A stretch of 64,000 nucleotides of DNA from CAUZFZ01 sp963579025 (GCA_963579025.1 CAUZFZ010000001.1:1-64000), one strand, 5' to 3'. Counted from the first letter of the stretch, positions 38,239-47,556 are shown. Numbers and translations are program-made. The notes: a model not told the origin generated them from the letters alone.

Positions 38239-39198
38239 ATGTCCAAAGTCAATGCGATCGCCAAACGGATCATTGCCAACGTTGAAAACGTGATCATCGG
38301 CAAGCGTCAGGAGGTTCTGCTGGCCCTGACATCGGCGTTCGCCGAGGGACATCTTCTGCTGGAAGATGTGCCCGGTGTAGCCAAGACGATGCTTGCCCGA
38401 GCCCTTGCGATCAGTTTCGGGTGCGATTTCAAGCGCATTCAATGCACTCCCGACCTGCTGCCCAACGACATCACCGGCGCATCGATTTTCAATCCGAAAA
38501 CGACCGAGTTTGAATTCCGCGCCGGACCGCTGTTCACGCACGTGCTGCTGGCAGACGAAATCAACCGCACGACACCGCGTACGCAGGCAGCTTTGCTGGA
38601 AGCCATGGCCGAAGGTCGCGTTTCCGTGGATGGCGAGACGTACCTGCTGGATCAACCGTTTCTGGTTGTGGCCACACAGAACCCGGTTGACCAGGAAGGC
38701 ACGTTTCCGCTTCCGGAAGCTCAGCTTGATCGTTTCCTGATGCGATTGAGCCTGGGTTACCCGGCGCGCGAGCAGGAGGGCGAGATGCTCGATCGCCTGC
38801 AGTTTTCGCATCCGATCGAGTCACTTCAGCCGGTTGTTTCGGCCGACGAGATTGTCGCCTGCCAGGCAGCCTGCCGAGAAGTCAAAGTCGATCCCAAGGT
38901 GCGCAACTACATTCTTGATCTGGTTCATGCGACGCGTGATCACGACGACATTCTGCTCGGCGGTAGCCCTCGTGCATCGATCGCGCTGTTTCGCGCGTCG
39001 CAGGCACTTGCTGCCATTCGGGGCAACGCGTTTGTCCTGCCGGACGACGTGAAGCGAGTTGCTCCGCCGGTGCTTACACATCGGATCATTCTGCGTCCCG
39101 AGAGCCGATTGCGACGAATCACGGCGACAAAAGTGGTCGAGGAGATACTGGCGGAATCATCGGTACCGACAATGAAGGGCGGATCGGATTTGCTGTGA
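38239..39198 (+). CDS. MoxR-family AAA+ ATPase (second copy)
   Basis: A 319-residue AAA+ ATPase with Walker A EDVPGVAKT, Walker B VLLADEINRT, the sensor-1 region ATQNPVDQEGTF and PLPEAQLDRF. It belongs to the compact MoxR subgroup usually found just before a DUF58 gene with N-terminal membrane helices, as here. It differs from the first MoxR in the P-loop (VPGVAKT against APGLAKT) and lacks that protein's N-terminal extension, so the two are separate subfamilies rather than a recent duplicate. The next gene begins about 65 bases downstream on the same strand. Confidence 0.93.
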   Translation: MSKVNAIAKRIIANVENVIIGKRQEVLLALTSAFAEGHLLLEDVPGVAKTMLARALAISFGCDFKRIQCTPDLLPNDITGASIFNPKTTEFEFRAGPLFTHVLLADEINRTTPRTQAALLEAMAEGRVSVDGETYLLDQPFLVVATQNPVDQEGTFPLPEAQLDRFLMRLSLGYPAREQEGEMLDRLQFSHPIESLQPVVSADEIVACQAACREVKVDPKVRNYILDLVHATRDHDDILLGGSPRASIALFRASQALAAIRGNAFVLPDDVKRVAPPVLTHRIILRPESRLRRITATKVVEEILAESSVPTMKGGSDLL

Positions 39199-39265
39199 GT
39201 TGTGTTCCTGAGCGAGTCCTCGACGGATTTGAGGACGAGCGAGCGGGAACGGGGAACTGTTGCTG

Positions 39266-40624
39266 ATGCGATGGCTATTGGGATCCATTCTGCTGTTGCT
39301 GATCGGGATCGCCCTGCAACTGGGGCTTCTTGTCTATTCGATGTACGCGCTGCTGGGCGTCATTCTGTTGAGCCGGTTTCTGGCACGGCAGTGGATTGAA
39401 GGGCTCACCGCCGACCGTGAGTGCAACCGCGTCGTGGCCGAAGTTGGAGATCGCGTGGCGGTTGTGGTCAACGTACGGAACTCATCCAGCCTGCCAGTTC
39501 CCTGGTTGATCGTTGAAGACTCCTTGCCGCGAACCGCGCTGACGCAAAAGCCCGCACGGCTGAAAGTTGAAGGACGTCGCATTCAACTGGCGCAGATCGG
39601 TCCGCATGGGACGCTGCCTCTGCTGTATCAGGTGACGTGTCAGATGCGGGGCTATTACCAGATCGGTCCGCTGATGATCGAAAGCGGAGACCTGTTCGGT
39701 CTGCACCGACGCTATCGGATTTTGACTGAGCCTCAGTTTGTGCTGGTGTACCCGAAAGTCATCCCACTGGTGGGCTATGACCTGTCCTCGCGGCGACCGA
39801 TCGGTGAAATTCGGATGACGCATCGCCTGTTCGAGGATCCGACGCGCATCGCAGGCGTGCGTGAATACCAGCGTGGCGACGCTCTCAACCGCATCCACTG
39901 GAAAGCGACGGCTCGTACCGGAACGCTGCACAGTCGCATCTTTGACGCATCGACAGTCGCGGGTGCGACGATCGTGCTCGATTTCCACCAGGACACGTAT
40001 CCGGCTCAGGGCGAGCCGCATCGATCGGAGCTGGCCGTTACGGCCGCAGTTTCCCTCGCAAACGCTGTCTGCCAGCTCGGCCAGCAGATCGGATTCGTGT
40101 CGAACGGACGAGACGCCGCCGATCGGATTCGTACGGAAGGCTGGAAGCACGAATTTCGTACTCGCGATGCTGCGCAGAAGGACTTCGGCATGGAGGACGA
40201 AAACGATCGACTGCAACCGGTCGTCGTTGAAACGCAGCGTGGTGTTGAGCAGTTTCAGCGCATTCGCGAGGCTCTGGGCCGACTGGAACTCACGGACGGA
40301 CTCACATTTTCGCAACTGCTGATCGAGGCAGCCAGTCGCATGCCGCGAGATGCGACAGTCATCGCCATCATGGGTGATGTATCGACTGAGTCTGCGATAG
40401 CGCTCGGGAATCTGCGTCGCAACGGGTATGCCGTGACGGCGATCGTCGTGCTGCAGGGCGGCGGCGGTTCCGAGTCATTTGGTCATGCCAGCGGAACACG
40501 ATTTCTCGATGCGGACGGAATGGTCGACAAGATCGGTCGGCTGATTGCTGAAGGCATCGAGGTTCGTCACGTCGATCACGAAGCGGCAATCGGGCAATTG
40601 TGCTCCGAACAGCTCGTGCGATGA
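39266..40624 (+). CDS. DUF58 membrane protein, partner of second MoxR
   Basis: A 452-residue protein. The ATG at 39266 follows GGGGAA; the TTG at 39260 is an alternative. Two membrane helices in the first 40 residues precede an Ig-like region (VVVNVRNSSSLPVPWLIVED). The DUF58 signature GVREYQRGDALNRIHWKATART follows, then a VWA-like fold in which the MIDAS serines are replaced (ATIVLDFHQDT), so metal binding is doubtful. This is the transmembrane type of DUF58 protein, unlike the soluble one at 7962. It forms a two-gene unit with the MoxR just upstream. Confidence 0.9.
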   Translation: MRWLLGSILLLLIGIALQLGLLVYSMYALLGVILLSRFLARQWIEGLTADRECNRVVAEVGDRVAVVVNVRNSSSLPVPWLIVEDSLPRTALTQKPARLKVEGRRIQLAQIGPHGTLPLLYQVTCQMRGYYQIGPLMIESGDLFGLHRRYRILTEPQFVLVYPKVIPLVGYDLSSRRPIGEIRMTHRLFEDPTRIAGVREYQRGDALNRIHWKATARTGTLHSRIFDASTVAGATIVLDFHQDTYPAQGEPHRSELAVTAAVSLANAVCQLGQQIGFVSNGRDAADRIRTEGWKHEFRTRDAAQKDFGMEDENDRLQPVVVETQRGVEQFQRIREALGRLELTDGLTFSQLLIEAASRMPRDATVIAIMGDVSTESAIALGNLRRNGYAVTAIVVLQGGGGSESFGHASGTRFLDADGMVDKIGRLIAEGIEVRHVDHEAAIGQLCSEQLVR

Positions 40625-40710
40625 GTCACACGACGCGGCATGACGACAATGTTCTTCCCATCAGCGAGTCGAAGACGAAGTGCGAACTCGTGATGTGAGA
40701 GAGGACCGCG

Positions 40711-40908
40711 TCACTTCACCACAACCTCGCGGGCGAATTGCCGCGCTGCCTTGTACGCATGCCGCATGACAAAGAGACGCGTCTCGATCTGCTCTTCCGT
40801 GAAATACCGACCCGGTTCACTTGGCGGGAGCCCGGCCAGATTCAAAGTCAGTGGCAACAGGTCAAGAAACTCTTTGTAGCGTCTCTGCACTTCGTTCGGG
40901 TCGGCCAC
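40711..40908 (-). CDS. Small conserved-looking protein downstream of FHA gene
   Basis: A 65-residue protein (ADPNEVQRRYKEFLDLLPL ... MRHAYKAARQFAREVV). The GTG at 40908 is chosen because AAGGAGAG sits 5 bases before it; the longer frame to 40965 has no such signal. The central LPPSEPGRYFTEEQIETR joins two predicted helices. It lies 70 bases after the FHA gene on the same strand and may share its transcript. No family or function is recognised. Confidence 0.65.
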   Translation of the reverse strand: MADPNEVQRRYKEFLDLLPLTLNLAGLPPSEPGRYFTEEQIETRLFVMRHAYKAARQFAREVVVK

Positions 40909-40978
40909 GATGACTCTCCTTGCGCGATTCTCCAGGCGGGCGACGGATTCGTTACGCCAAGTCACTCTCCGGAATGAT

Positions 40979-42112
40979 TCAGCGCCGATTCATGTACTTC
41001 TTCAGCACGTCGGCAGCCGGATTCGGTGCCGCTGGCTTGGCGACGGCCTCTCCGTCCTCGTCCTTGGACGGCTCCGGCTCCTTGAGTCCCGTTTCTCCGG
41101 GCTCTGGCAGTTGCGTCTGTGGGGCGGCGACCGACGTCGCCTCGGTTTCGTCTTCCTCATCCTCCTCTTCGACCGGCTGATACTGCGGCTGAGGTACCGC
41201 GTAGCCCGCCGGCTGCTGAGGTTGAGGATACTGTGGCATTCCGTAGCCGGGCTGTGGCATTCCATATCCCGGTTGCGGCATTCCATAACCCGGTTGTGGC
41301 ATTCCGTACCCTGGCTGTGGCATTCCGTAACCTGGTTGCGGCATTCCGTAGCCCGGTTGAGGTACTCCGTAGCCGGGCTGTGGCATTCCGTAACCGGGCT
41401 GTGGCATTCCAGGATACGGCTGCTGCGGCATTCCGGGATACGGTTGCTGCTGAGGCACGCCACCCATCTGTTGCTGAGCAGCGGCGGCCTGCTGTGCCGC
41501 CAGTGCCTGTTGTGCCGCTTGATCCGGTTCCACTGCGGCCGGTTGTTGCTCTGCGACCGGTTGTGGGTCGGCAGCAACGGCCGCTTCTTCTGTCGACTCG
41601 GCCACGGCTGGCTCTGCTGCTGGTTGTTCTGCTCCAGTCTTGACAGTGGTGTCGGACAGCGGCTGCTCTGTCAGCTCATCTTTTGATGCGATCACGGCGG
41701 TGTCGCCCGACATCACGGCGGTTTCCGCCAGCGAGCCAGCGTCTTCAAGGCCGAAGCCCTCAAGCGAGAATTCGCTGCCACCGCCTTCTGAACCGCTGGA
41801 GTTTGTCTCAGCTTGATCGACAAACTGGATCACGAACTCCAGCCCGCCAACTGTCAGTTGATCCCCGTTACTGGCGGGCTGACTGCCAATGATTCGCGTG
41901 CCGTTCAGATGTGTCCCGTTCGAGCTGCCAAGGTCACGCACACGAACTGAGAAGTCATCGATGGTTATTGCGCAATGGTGGCGACTGACCGATTCACTGT
42001 TCGGTCGAAGATGGCAATCGTGTTCACGGCCGATCAGAAACTTCTTCGTGCTGAGCGGTATGAGTTTGCCGTCCTGTTTGCCGCCAACAACTTTGAGCAC
42101 TGCATTCAACAT
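40979..42112 (-). CDS. FHA-domain protein with Gly-Tyr-Gly-Met-Pro-Gln-Pro repeat tail
   Basis: A 377-residue protein. An N-terminal FHA domain (about 5-100) has the phosphothreonine-binding marks IGREHDCHL, SRHHCAI and LGSSNGTHLNG. A disordered acidic/Ala/Gln-rich linker holds two Thr motifs (AETAVMSGDTAV). A tail of eight GYG[MV]PQP heptapeptides (DNA about 41235-41415, period 21 bp) and an acidic block follow, ending DVLKKYMNRR. The FHA part should bind phospho-Thr peptides made by Ser/Thr kinases, three of which are encoded in this window. The Pro/Gly/Tyr tail resembles condensate- or membrane-associating low-complexity tails. GGGGA lies 8 bases before the ATG. Confidence 0.88.
   Translation of the reverse strand: MLNAVLKVVGGKQDGKLIPLSTKKFLIGREHDCHLRPNSESVSRHHCAITIDDFSVRVRDLGSSNGTHLNGTRIIGSQPASNGDQLTVGGLEFVIQFVDQAETNSSGSEGGGSEFSLEGFGLEDAGSLAETAVMSGDTAVIASKDELTEQPLSDTTVKTGAEQPAAEPAVAESTEEAAVAADPQPVAEQQPAAVEPDQAAQQALAAQQAAAAQQQMGGVPQQQPYPGMPQQPYPGMPQPGYGMPQPGYGVPQPGYGMPQPGYGMPQPGYGMPQPGYGMPQPGYGMPQPGYGMPQYPQPQQPAGYAVPQPQYQPVEEEDEEDETEATSVAAPQTQLPEPGETGLKEPEPSKDEDGEAVAKPAAPNPAADVLKKYMNRR
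41235..41415 (-). repeat. 21-bp tandem repeats coding for GYGMPQP heptapeptides
   Basis: Eight consecutive copies of a 21-bp unit, recognisable on the plus strand by GGCATTCC (once GGTACTCC). They encode GYGMPQP, with one Met-to-Val change. Third-position differences between copies show selection for the peptide rather than a very recent slippage event. Confidence 0.88.
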
Positions 42113-42568
42113 GCACGTGTCCCCAAAACGGACTGAAAAACCTCCGTAGTCGGAACGGGGAGAGAGATTCCTCCACCGACTGCCCCGCCAGAAAAAGGCG
42201 GAGACGGTAACGACGGCTTAACGTGAAATGAAGCCGCCTGAAAAGTCATGTCGGGACGGAGTAAAACGAGATATGACGTGGGAGAAAAAAACAACTGAGA
42301 ACCGCCAGAGAGACGGCAACAGCTACGCTATCAGTGAATCTGAAGATTGTCAACGAGCTGGGCAATGGCGAACCAGACACCGAAACCGAGTGGGTTCTGG
42401 AAGCAAAATGCGAACCAGTCAATCGGAATCGTGAGAGTGAAGGAACTTCGAAGTCTCCAGTGATGGGTTGCGCTACATCTCCCATACTCCCTGACTTCCA
42501 TACGGCTCCGGGCTCGGAAAACCAACGGGCAATCGTGCCGGAAATCGAGAAATCCGCATCTTGCTGGT
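42113..42568. other. Intergenic region, no gene seen
   Basis: These 456 bases lie between the FHA gene start and the end of the kinase gene upstream, both on the minus strand. They presumably contain the FHA promoter. Open frames here have no ribosome binding site and no protein-like pattern. No repeat element was found. Confidence 0.4.
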
Positions 42569-44467
42569 TTAACGGCAATCCGAAGTCCGATTTGCGTTGG
42601 AATCTCGCTCTGGTTCCTGGGTCTCGTCGGATTCCACGTCGTCATTCACGTTGGCATGCGGACTAGCTGGCGCTTCAATGTCGTCCCGGGTCAGTCTCGT
42701 CTCTCGCAATCGAGACTCAATGCGAGAGATGATGTGCTGAGCGCCAGGTTCGGACTCGTAAAGCACCAGCAATCCTGTCAGTAGTTCAAGCGCCGCTTCT
42801 GCCTCGCCGCTTTGCAGCAGTTCGTCAGCCCGGGCCAGGCCATCGCTGCCGAGTCTGTAATCCTGGGAATCCCGTCGCCGCCGGTCTGTCAGATTCGTCA
42901 GACGATCGTCGATCTGTTTCAGTTCCTCAGCGCGCGACTCATCATGCTGAATGACGGTGCCCAGCGCCCGAAGTATCTGCTCCTCGCGTGCTACGTCCCC
43001 GAGCCTTCGGTACGAGGCGGCGAGCCGAATAAATCGATCGACCTCGTCCCGATACGTCGTCGTCGGTGTGGTCACTGTTGATGAACCCATCACCTGGAAC
43101 CACACGACTCCGCCCAGAATGACCAACGCGAGACACACTACCAGTACCCAGGTCTGATCGAAAAACTCTCCGATTGGTGACTTCCGCTGCGAATTCGAAA
43201 TCTCCGCCCGGAACACATTGCGCATCAGGGTGGCCGGACCGGGGCCGGCCGCAGGGTCTCTGTGAGCGTCGACAACGGTTGCGTCGATGACAGGGCGAGC
43301 AGCTGCGGTTGCCGCGACAGGACCGTCACCGTCGAGGACTCCGCGGGACTCTGTTTCATGTGCGGATGCCAGTTCGACGCGACGAACCACCTCGCGCAAT
43401 CGTAACGAGACGATGTGAGCATCAGGGTGACGATCGTCCGGGTCCTTCTCCAGCAACTTGCACACAAGATCTTCAAGCAGACGCGGCGTCTCCGGCGCAT
43501 ATCGACTCGGTCGATCGAACCTGGCGGTCAGGTGTTTGCGCAGGATGTCCAGCGATGTCTGACCGGTGAATGGCGGACGCCCTGTCAGCATCACATACAT
43601 CACCGCTCCAAACGAATACAGGTCGCTCTTCTTTGTGCAGCGCCGGCCTTCGGCCTGTTCGGGCGACATGTACTCGGCCGTGCCAATGATGCCCCCGGTA
43701 ACGGTCAGTCGCTGAGTCGCGAAGACCTGAGCGACACCGAAATCCGTCAGCTGTACGACGCCGTCACTGCCGATCAGCAGATTGGAAGGCTTCAAATCCC
43801 GATGCACGATCCCAGCCGCGTGTGCCGCTTTTAACGCCGAGCAAATCTGCAAAGAGATATCGACGACCTGGTCCCAGCTCAGACGTTTGCGCTCGCTCAG
43901 CAATTGCCCGAGGGTCACGCCCTCGACGTATTCCATCGAGAAGTACATCTGGTCGGTCTCGGGATCCGTCCCGCTTCCAAACAGCGACACGACGTGCGGA
44001 CCGCTTAGTTTCTGCATCGCTTCGATCTCTCGATTGAAGCGTTCGATGATTTCCGGCTCGCGCGCCAGGCTCGCGGACAGAACCTTGACCGCGGCGATCT
44101 GCCCCGTGCCCCGTTCGCGGCCCAGATACACTGTGCCCATGCCTCCGGCCCCCAACCGGCGCTCGATGTCGAACGGGCCAATCGATTCGGGCAGGACGGG
44201 TTCGGGTACTGCATCCCGCGGAGGGCTGTCTGGTTGAATGCTGGTGGCAGTCGTCACAGCCGGATTGGATCGGATGGATTCGCCCGGTCGAGCCTGAGTC
44301 CTGTAATCCCAGAGAACATCGGCCGGGGGATCCAACTGCGTCTGATCAGCGTCCGGCTGAGACTCGTGGGGATCAGGTTGCTCGCGGGTCGTGGTCACCT
44401 GCAGTACTCCCGTGACAGTTTCAGTCACCTTCGCCATGATCGGTCGCAAACTGCCCGGCGCCAACAC
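42569..44467 (-). CDS. Membrane-anchored Ser/Thr protein kinase
   Basis: A 632-residue Hanks-type kinase. About 90 disordered residues precede the kinase domain: GAGGMGTVY, AAVKVLS, HRDLKPSN, DFGVAQ and GTAEYMSPEQAEG are all intact. A linker leads to one transmembrane helix (VLVVCLALVILGGVVWF, about 435-452) and an external part of about 170 residues of helical, TPR-like sequence (DELLQSGEAEAALELLTGLL). The GTG at 44467 has AGGTGGA just upstream; the internal ATG at 44437 is an alternative start. It is divergent from the DUF1445 gene, 45 bases apart, so both promoters must overlap the start regions. Confidence 0.92.
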   Translation of the reverse strand: MLAPGSLRPIMAKVTETVTGVLQVTTTREQPDPHESQPDADQTQLDPPADVLWDYRTQARPGESIRSNPAVTTATSIQPDSPPRDAVPEPVLPESIGPFDIERRLGAGGMGTVYLGRERGTGQIAAVKVLSASLAREPEIIERFNREIEAMQKLSGPHVVSLFGSGTDPETDQMYFSMEYVEGVTLGQLLSERKRLSWDQVVDISLQICSALKAAHAAGIVHRDLKPSNLLIGSDGVVQLTDFGVAQVFATQRLTVTGGIIGTAEYMSPEQAEGRRCTKKSDLYSFGAVMYVMLTGRPPFTGQTSLDILRKHLTARFDRPSRYAPETPRLLEDLVCKLLEKDPDDRHPDAHIVSLRLREVVRRVELASAHETESRGVLDGDGPVAATAAARPVIDATVVDAHRDPAAGPGPATLMRNVFRAEISNSQRKSPIGEFFDQTWVLVVCLALVILGGVVWFQVMGSSTVTTPTTTYRDEVDRFIRLAASYRRLGDVAREEQILRALGTVIQHDESRAEELKQIDDRLTNLTDRRRRDSQDYRLGSDGLARADELLQSGEAEAALELLTGLLVLYESEPGAQHIISRIESRLRETRLTRDDIEAPASPHANVNDDVESDETQEPERDSNANRTSDCR

Positions 44468-44512
44468 ATTCCACCTGAAGGCAGAATCGCAGCACGGTCA
44501 ACTGGAGACGAA

Positions 44513-45301
44513 ATGACTCGCGACCAACTTACGACTCCGGAGCAAGTCAGGCGGGCGTGCCGTTCCGGTGAATGGACCGGACAGACATCCGGTCTGGCTC
44601 CGAAGTTTGCTCAGGCGAATCTGGTTGTGCTGCCGCAGGAAGACGCGTTCGACTTTCTGCTGTTCTGTCAGCGTAATCCGAAACCCTGTCCGCTACTGGA
44701 AGTGACCGAACCGGGATCACCGATACCTCTGCGATTGGCTCCGGATGCCGACTTGCGCACCGATCTGCCTCGATATCGTGTCTGGCGGAACGGCGAGATG
44801 ACTGACGAGCCGACATCGATCACCACCTGCTGGCGCGATGACCTGGTCAGTTTCCTGATTGGCTGTTCGTTCACGTTCGAGGCGGCACTTCTTGATGCGG
44901 GTCTTCCGATTCGGCACATAGAACTGCAACGTAACGTTCCGATGTTCCGCACGAACATCCCGTGCGTTCGCGCCGGCCGTTTTCACGGTCCGCTGGTTGT
45001 GTCCATGCGACCGCTGCGTGCCGCGGATGCCATTCGAGCTGTGGAGGTCACCAGTCAGTTTCCCGAAGTGCACGGCGCACCAATCCACATAGGGCTTCCC
45101 CACCAGATCGGGATCAGCGACCTGCAGTCGCCCGACTTCGGCGACCCCGTACCGGTTGCAGATGACGAACTTCCCGTGTTCTGGGCATGTGGCGTGACAC
45201 CTCAGGCGGCTGTCATTGCCGCGCAGCCGGAGTATGTCATCACGCACAGCCCGGGTTGCATGTTCGTCACCGACATGCCCGACTCGGGATTGCGTGGTTA
45301 A
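44513..45301 (+). CDS. DUF1445 / D-glutamate cyclase-like hydro-lyase
   Basis: A 262-residue protein of usual length for the family. The family pattern runs GLAPKFAQANLVVLPQEDAFDFLLFCQRNPKPCPLLEV at the start, SFLIGCSFTFEAALLDAG in the middle, TNIPCVRAGRFHGPLVVSMRP, and THSPGCMFVTD at the C-terminus. These proteins are annotated as putative hydro-lyases; mammalian relatives convert D-glutamate to 5-oxoproline. No pathway partner is adjacent. GGAGACG precedes the ATG at 44513. The frame is open further upstream, but that part overlaps the kinase gene on the other strand and is not protein-like. Confidence 0.88.
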   Translation: MTRDQLTTPEQVRRACRSGEWTGQTSGLAPKFAQANLVVLPQEDAFDFLLFCQRNPKPCPLLEVTEPGSPIPLRLAPDADLRTDLPRYRVWRNGEMTDEPTSITTCWRDDLVSFLIGCSFTFEAALLDAGLPIRHIELQRNVPMFRTNIPCVRAGRFHGPLVVSMRPLRAADAIRAVEVTSQFPEVHGAPIHIGLPHQIGISDLQSPDFGDPVPVADDELPVFWACGVTPQAAVIAAQPEYVITHSPGCMFVTDMPDSGLRG

Positions 45302-45435
45302 GCGGTATCCAGCGCGGTTGAAGGTGTATCCGGGCCGGGGTATTATCCCTCGCCCCAAACGATGGCGTGGACAGGATTTCCGGCGAATGGCCGCGTGATT
45401 CCGACGCCCGGTTTCAGTGCAGGAACTCGTACTTC

Positions 45436-46533
45436 ATGGCGGAGACGGCCAGTCCGGGTGATGCCCGGGAACACAGCGATCTCGTACACCAGATCGTCCA
45501 GACGCTCACGGAAAATGGCATTGTCGGTCTACCCACCGAAGCAGGCTATGTGACCGTTGCGTCTGCCCTGTCTGCGGATGCCGTGTCCCGACTGCCACAG
45601 CGACCGACGGATCATGCCGCACTGCTGGTCCGGTCGATTGATGAAGCGAGTGACTTTCTGCCGCAGCTTGACACGACCGGTCGACGACTACTGCGACGCT
45701 GCTGGCCGGGGCCGGTGTTCCTCGAAGTTCCGGCCGAAGCGACGGCTGGTGGCTTGTTCGATTCTCTCAGCGATGGCGTCCGAACTCGTCTCGTTAACGA
45801 AACGGTGACGTGCGGATTTCCCTCAGAATCTCTGTTCCACGATGTCGCCCGGCTTGTATCGGCTCCCCTGGTCGCAAGCATTCCGGTCGAGCCGGTGGCA
45901 GAAGTGAGCGCAGACCAGGAGCCGGACGACGTTGACCTGTTTGTGAATACGGGTGAGGTGCAGTTTCCGGATGGGCCGACTGTCGTGCGTCTGACCGAGT
46001 CCGCACCGTATGTCACGCGCGAGGGAGTCGTGCATGCCGCGAGCATTCAGCGCATGACTGCCCAGGTGATTCTGTTCGTCTGCACGGGCAATACGTGCCG
46101 CAGTCCCATGGCCGAAGGAATGTTTCGTCACCTGCTGTGCGAGCGGCTGAAGTGTGGCCCCGAGCAGTTGGATGACCACGGGTTAATCGTCGCATCCGCA
46201 GGTATCGCCGCCAGTTACGGAATGCCCGCGAGTCCGGAGTCGGCCGAGTTGATGGCCGAATCGGGCATCGATATTCGTGTCCACGAAAGCCAGCCACTCA
46301 CGGGACGCTTGCTGAACCATGCTGATTTTGTCTACACCATGACGCGCGGGCATCGGAACGCCATCCTGGCTCAACGGCCGGACCTGGCCGACTGTGTCCA
46401 GGTGCTGGCCCCGGATGGGTCAGATGTGCCGGATCCCATCGGTGGCGGCATGGATGAATACCGTCGCTGCCAGCACGCCATCGAAAGTCACATCCACCAG
46501 ATCATCTCCCGCCTGTCGCTTCCATCGGAGTGA
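45436..46533 (+). CDS. Fusion of degenerate Sua5/YrdC-like domain and low-molecular-weight (arginine-type) phosphatase
   Basis: A 365-residue protein. Residues about 10-200 follow the YrdC/Sua5 fold order (NGIVGLPTEAGYV, CWPGPVFLEVP, PTVVRLTE then REGVV), but the Lys-Arg substrate motif and the Ser-Ala-Asn motif of threonylcarbamoyl-AMP synthases are missing. Residues about 210-360 are a low-molecular-weight phosphatase with the complete P-loop CTGNTCRSPMAE (Cys about 216) and the general acid in DPIGGGMDEY. The Thr after Asn in CTGNTCRS is the residue that marks the phosphoarginine phosphatase YwlE, whereas tyrosine phosphatases carry Ile there. The phosphatase is likely active and the Sua5-like half likely not catalytic. 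rpiB follows 112 bases downstream. Confidence 0.82.
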   Translation: MAETASPGDAREHSDLVHQIVQTLTENGIVGLPTEAGYVTVASALSADAVSRLPQRPTDHAALLVRSIDEASDFLPQLDTTGRRLLRRCWPGPVFLEVPAEATAGGLFDSLSDGVRTRLVNETVTCGFPSESLFHDVARLVSAPLVASIPVEPVAEVSADQEPDDVDLFVNTGEVQFPDGPTVVRLTESAPYVTREGVVHAASIQRMTAQVILFVCTGNTCRSPMAEGMFRHLLCERLKCGPEQLDDHGLIVASAGIAASYGMPASPESAELMAESGIDIRVHESQPLTGRLLNHADFVYTMTRGHRNAILAQRPDLADCVQVLAPDGSDVPDPIGGGMDEYRRCQHAIESHIHQIISRLSLPSE

Positions 46534-46645
46534 CCGGCTTCCGAATGACCGCTTGCCGTCCCGCCGCAATGGTGGCCATGGCAGGCATTCTCAGCTCTCC
46601 ATTGCCGCTGTTTTCTGGCACAGTGCAGGGCTCTCAGGTATTGAT

Positions 46646-47119
46646 ATGAAGATTGCTATTGGCAGCGATCACCGCGGAGTCGATGTGAAATCCCACATCC
46701 TTGAGACCGTGCGCGGTCTGGGACATGAGGGACAGGATTTCGGCCCGAACATTGATGGCAGTGTCGACTACCCCGATTACGGGGCCAAAGTCGCCGCAGC
46801 CGTGTCCGGTGGCGACGTGGACCGCGGGATCCTGATTTGTGGCACGGGCATTGGCATGTGCATCGTTGCCAACAAATTTGACGCAGTACGTGCCGCTCCG
46901 GTCCACGACGATCTCACCGCTCAGATGAGTCGGCAGCACAACGACTCAAACGTGCTGTGTCTGTCGGCCGACCTGATTGGTGAACAGGTACTGGATCGTC
47001 TCATCGAGATCTGGCTCAAGACCGAATTCGAAGGCGGTCGTCATCTGCGTCGCATCGAGAAGATTGGCGACATCGAAGCTGGCCGTACGGGGCTGGCATC
47101 GGAATCGGCCGGGGAGTAG
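46646..47119 (+). CDS. rpiB: Ribose-5-phosphate isomerase B
   Basis: A 157-residue protein that interconverts ribose 5-phosphate and ribulose 5-phosphate in the pentose phosphate pathway. It matches RpiB/LacA/LacB: IAIGSDHRG at the start, the active-site Cys in ICGTGIGM (about residue 65), and the His in SRQHNDSNVL (about 98). The ATG at 46646 gives the normal length. It lies between the Sua5/phosphatase fusion and gcvH, all on the plus strand. Confidence 0.95.
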   Translation: MKIAIGSDHRGVDVKSHILETVRGLGHEGQDFGPNIDGSVDYPDYGAKVAAAVSGGDVDRGILICGTGIGMCIVANKFDAVRAAPVHDDLTAQMSRQHNDSNVLCLSADLIGEQVLDRLIEIWLKTEFEGGRHLRRIEKIGDIEAGRTGLASESAGE

Positions 47120-47169
47120 TGAGGATTCACCTGTCACGACAGAGCATCATTGAGACGGAGTCGCCTTGA

Positions 47170-47556
47170 ATGGATGTCGATTCGCTGAAGTTTGCCAGAA
47201 CGCATGAATGGGTCTCGGTTGACGGCGACGTGGCCACCGTCGGCATCTCGCATTTCGCCGTGCAGGCCCTGACGGATCTCGTGTTCGCCGATCTGCCCGC
47301 TGCAGGGACAAACGTGACTGCTGCTGAAACGTGTGGCGAGGTCGAGAGCGTCAAAGCGGTCTCTGACATTTACGCGCCGGTCAGTGGCGAAATCACTGAG
47401 TCCAACGAAGGTCTGGCCGACGATCTGGATGCGCTGTCCGAAGACCCGTACGGTCGAGGCTGGATGATCCGCATTCGCATGTCGAATCCGTCAGAGCTCG
47501 ACCAGTTATTCGACCGTGCCGCCTATGACGAGCATTGCCAGTCCGAACAGCACTGA
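47170..47556 (+). CDS. gcvH: Glycine cleavage system H protein
   Basis: A 128-residue lipoyl carrier. The lipoylated lysine lies in GEVESVKAVSDIYAPVSGE (Lys 62), and THEWVSVDGD at the start and LSEDPYGRGWMIRI near the end are typical. It shuttles the aminomethyl group between the P, T and L proteins. It heads a gcvH-gcvPA-gcvPB run; gcvT and lpd are not in this window. The length is normal. Confidence 0.96.
   Translation: MDVDSLKFARTHEWVSVDGDVATVGISHFAVQALTDLVFADLPAAGTNVTAAETCGEVESVKAVSDIYAPVSGEITESNEGLADDLDALSEDPYGRGWMIRIRMSNPSELDQLFDRAAYDEHCQSEQH

Noticed and set aside
41235..41415. CRISPR-like array from regular 21-bp spacing
   Set aside because: These are direct coding repeats of a heptapeptide without spacers.
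42334..42666. Plus-strand frame upstream of and overlapping the kinase 3' end
   Set aside because: It overlaps coding sequence of the kinase on the minus strand, has no ribosome binding site, and the translation has no family pattern.
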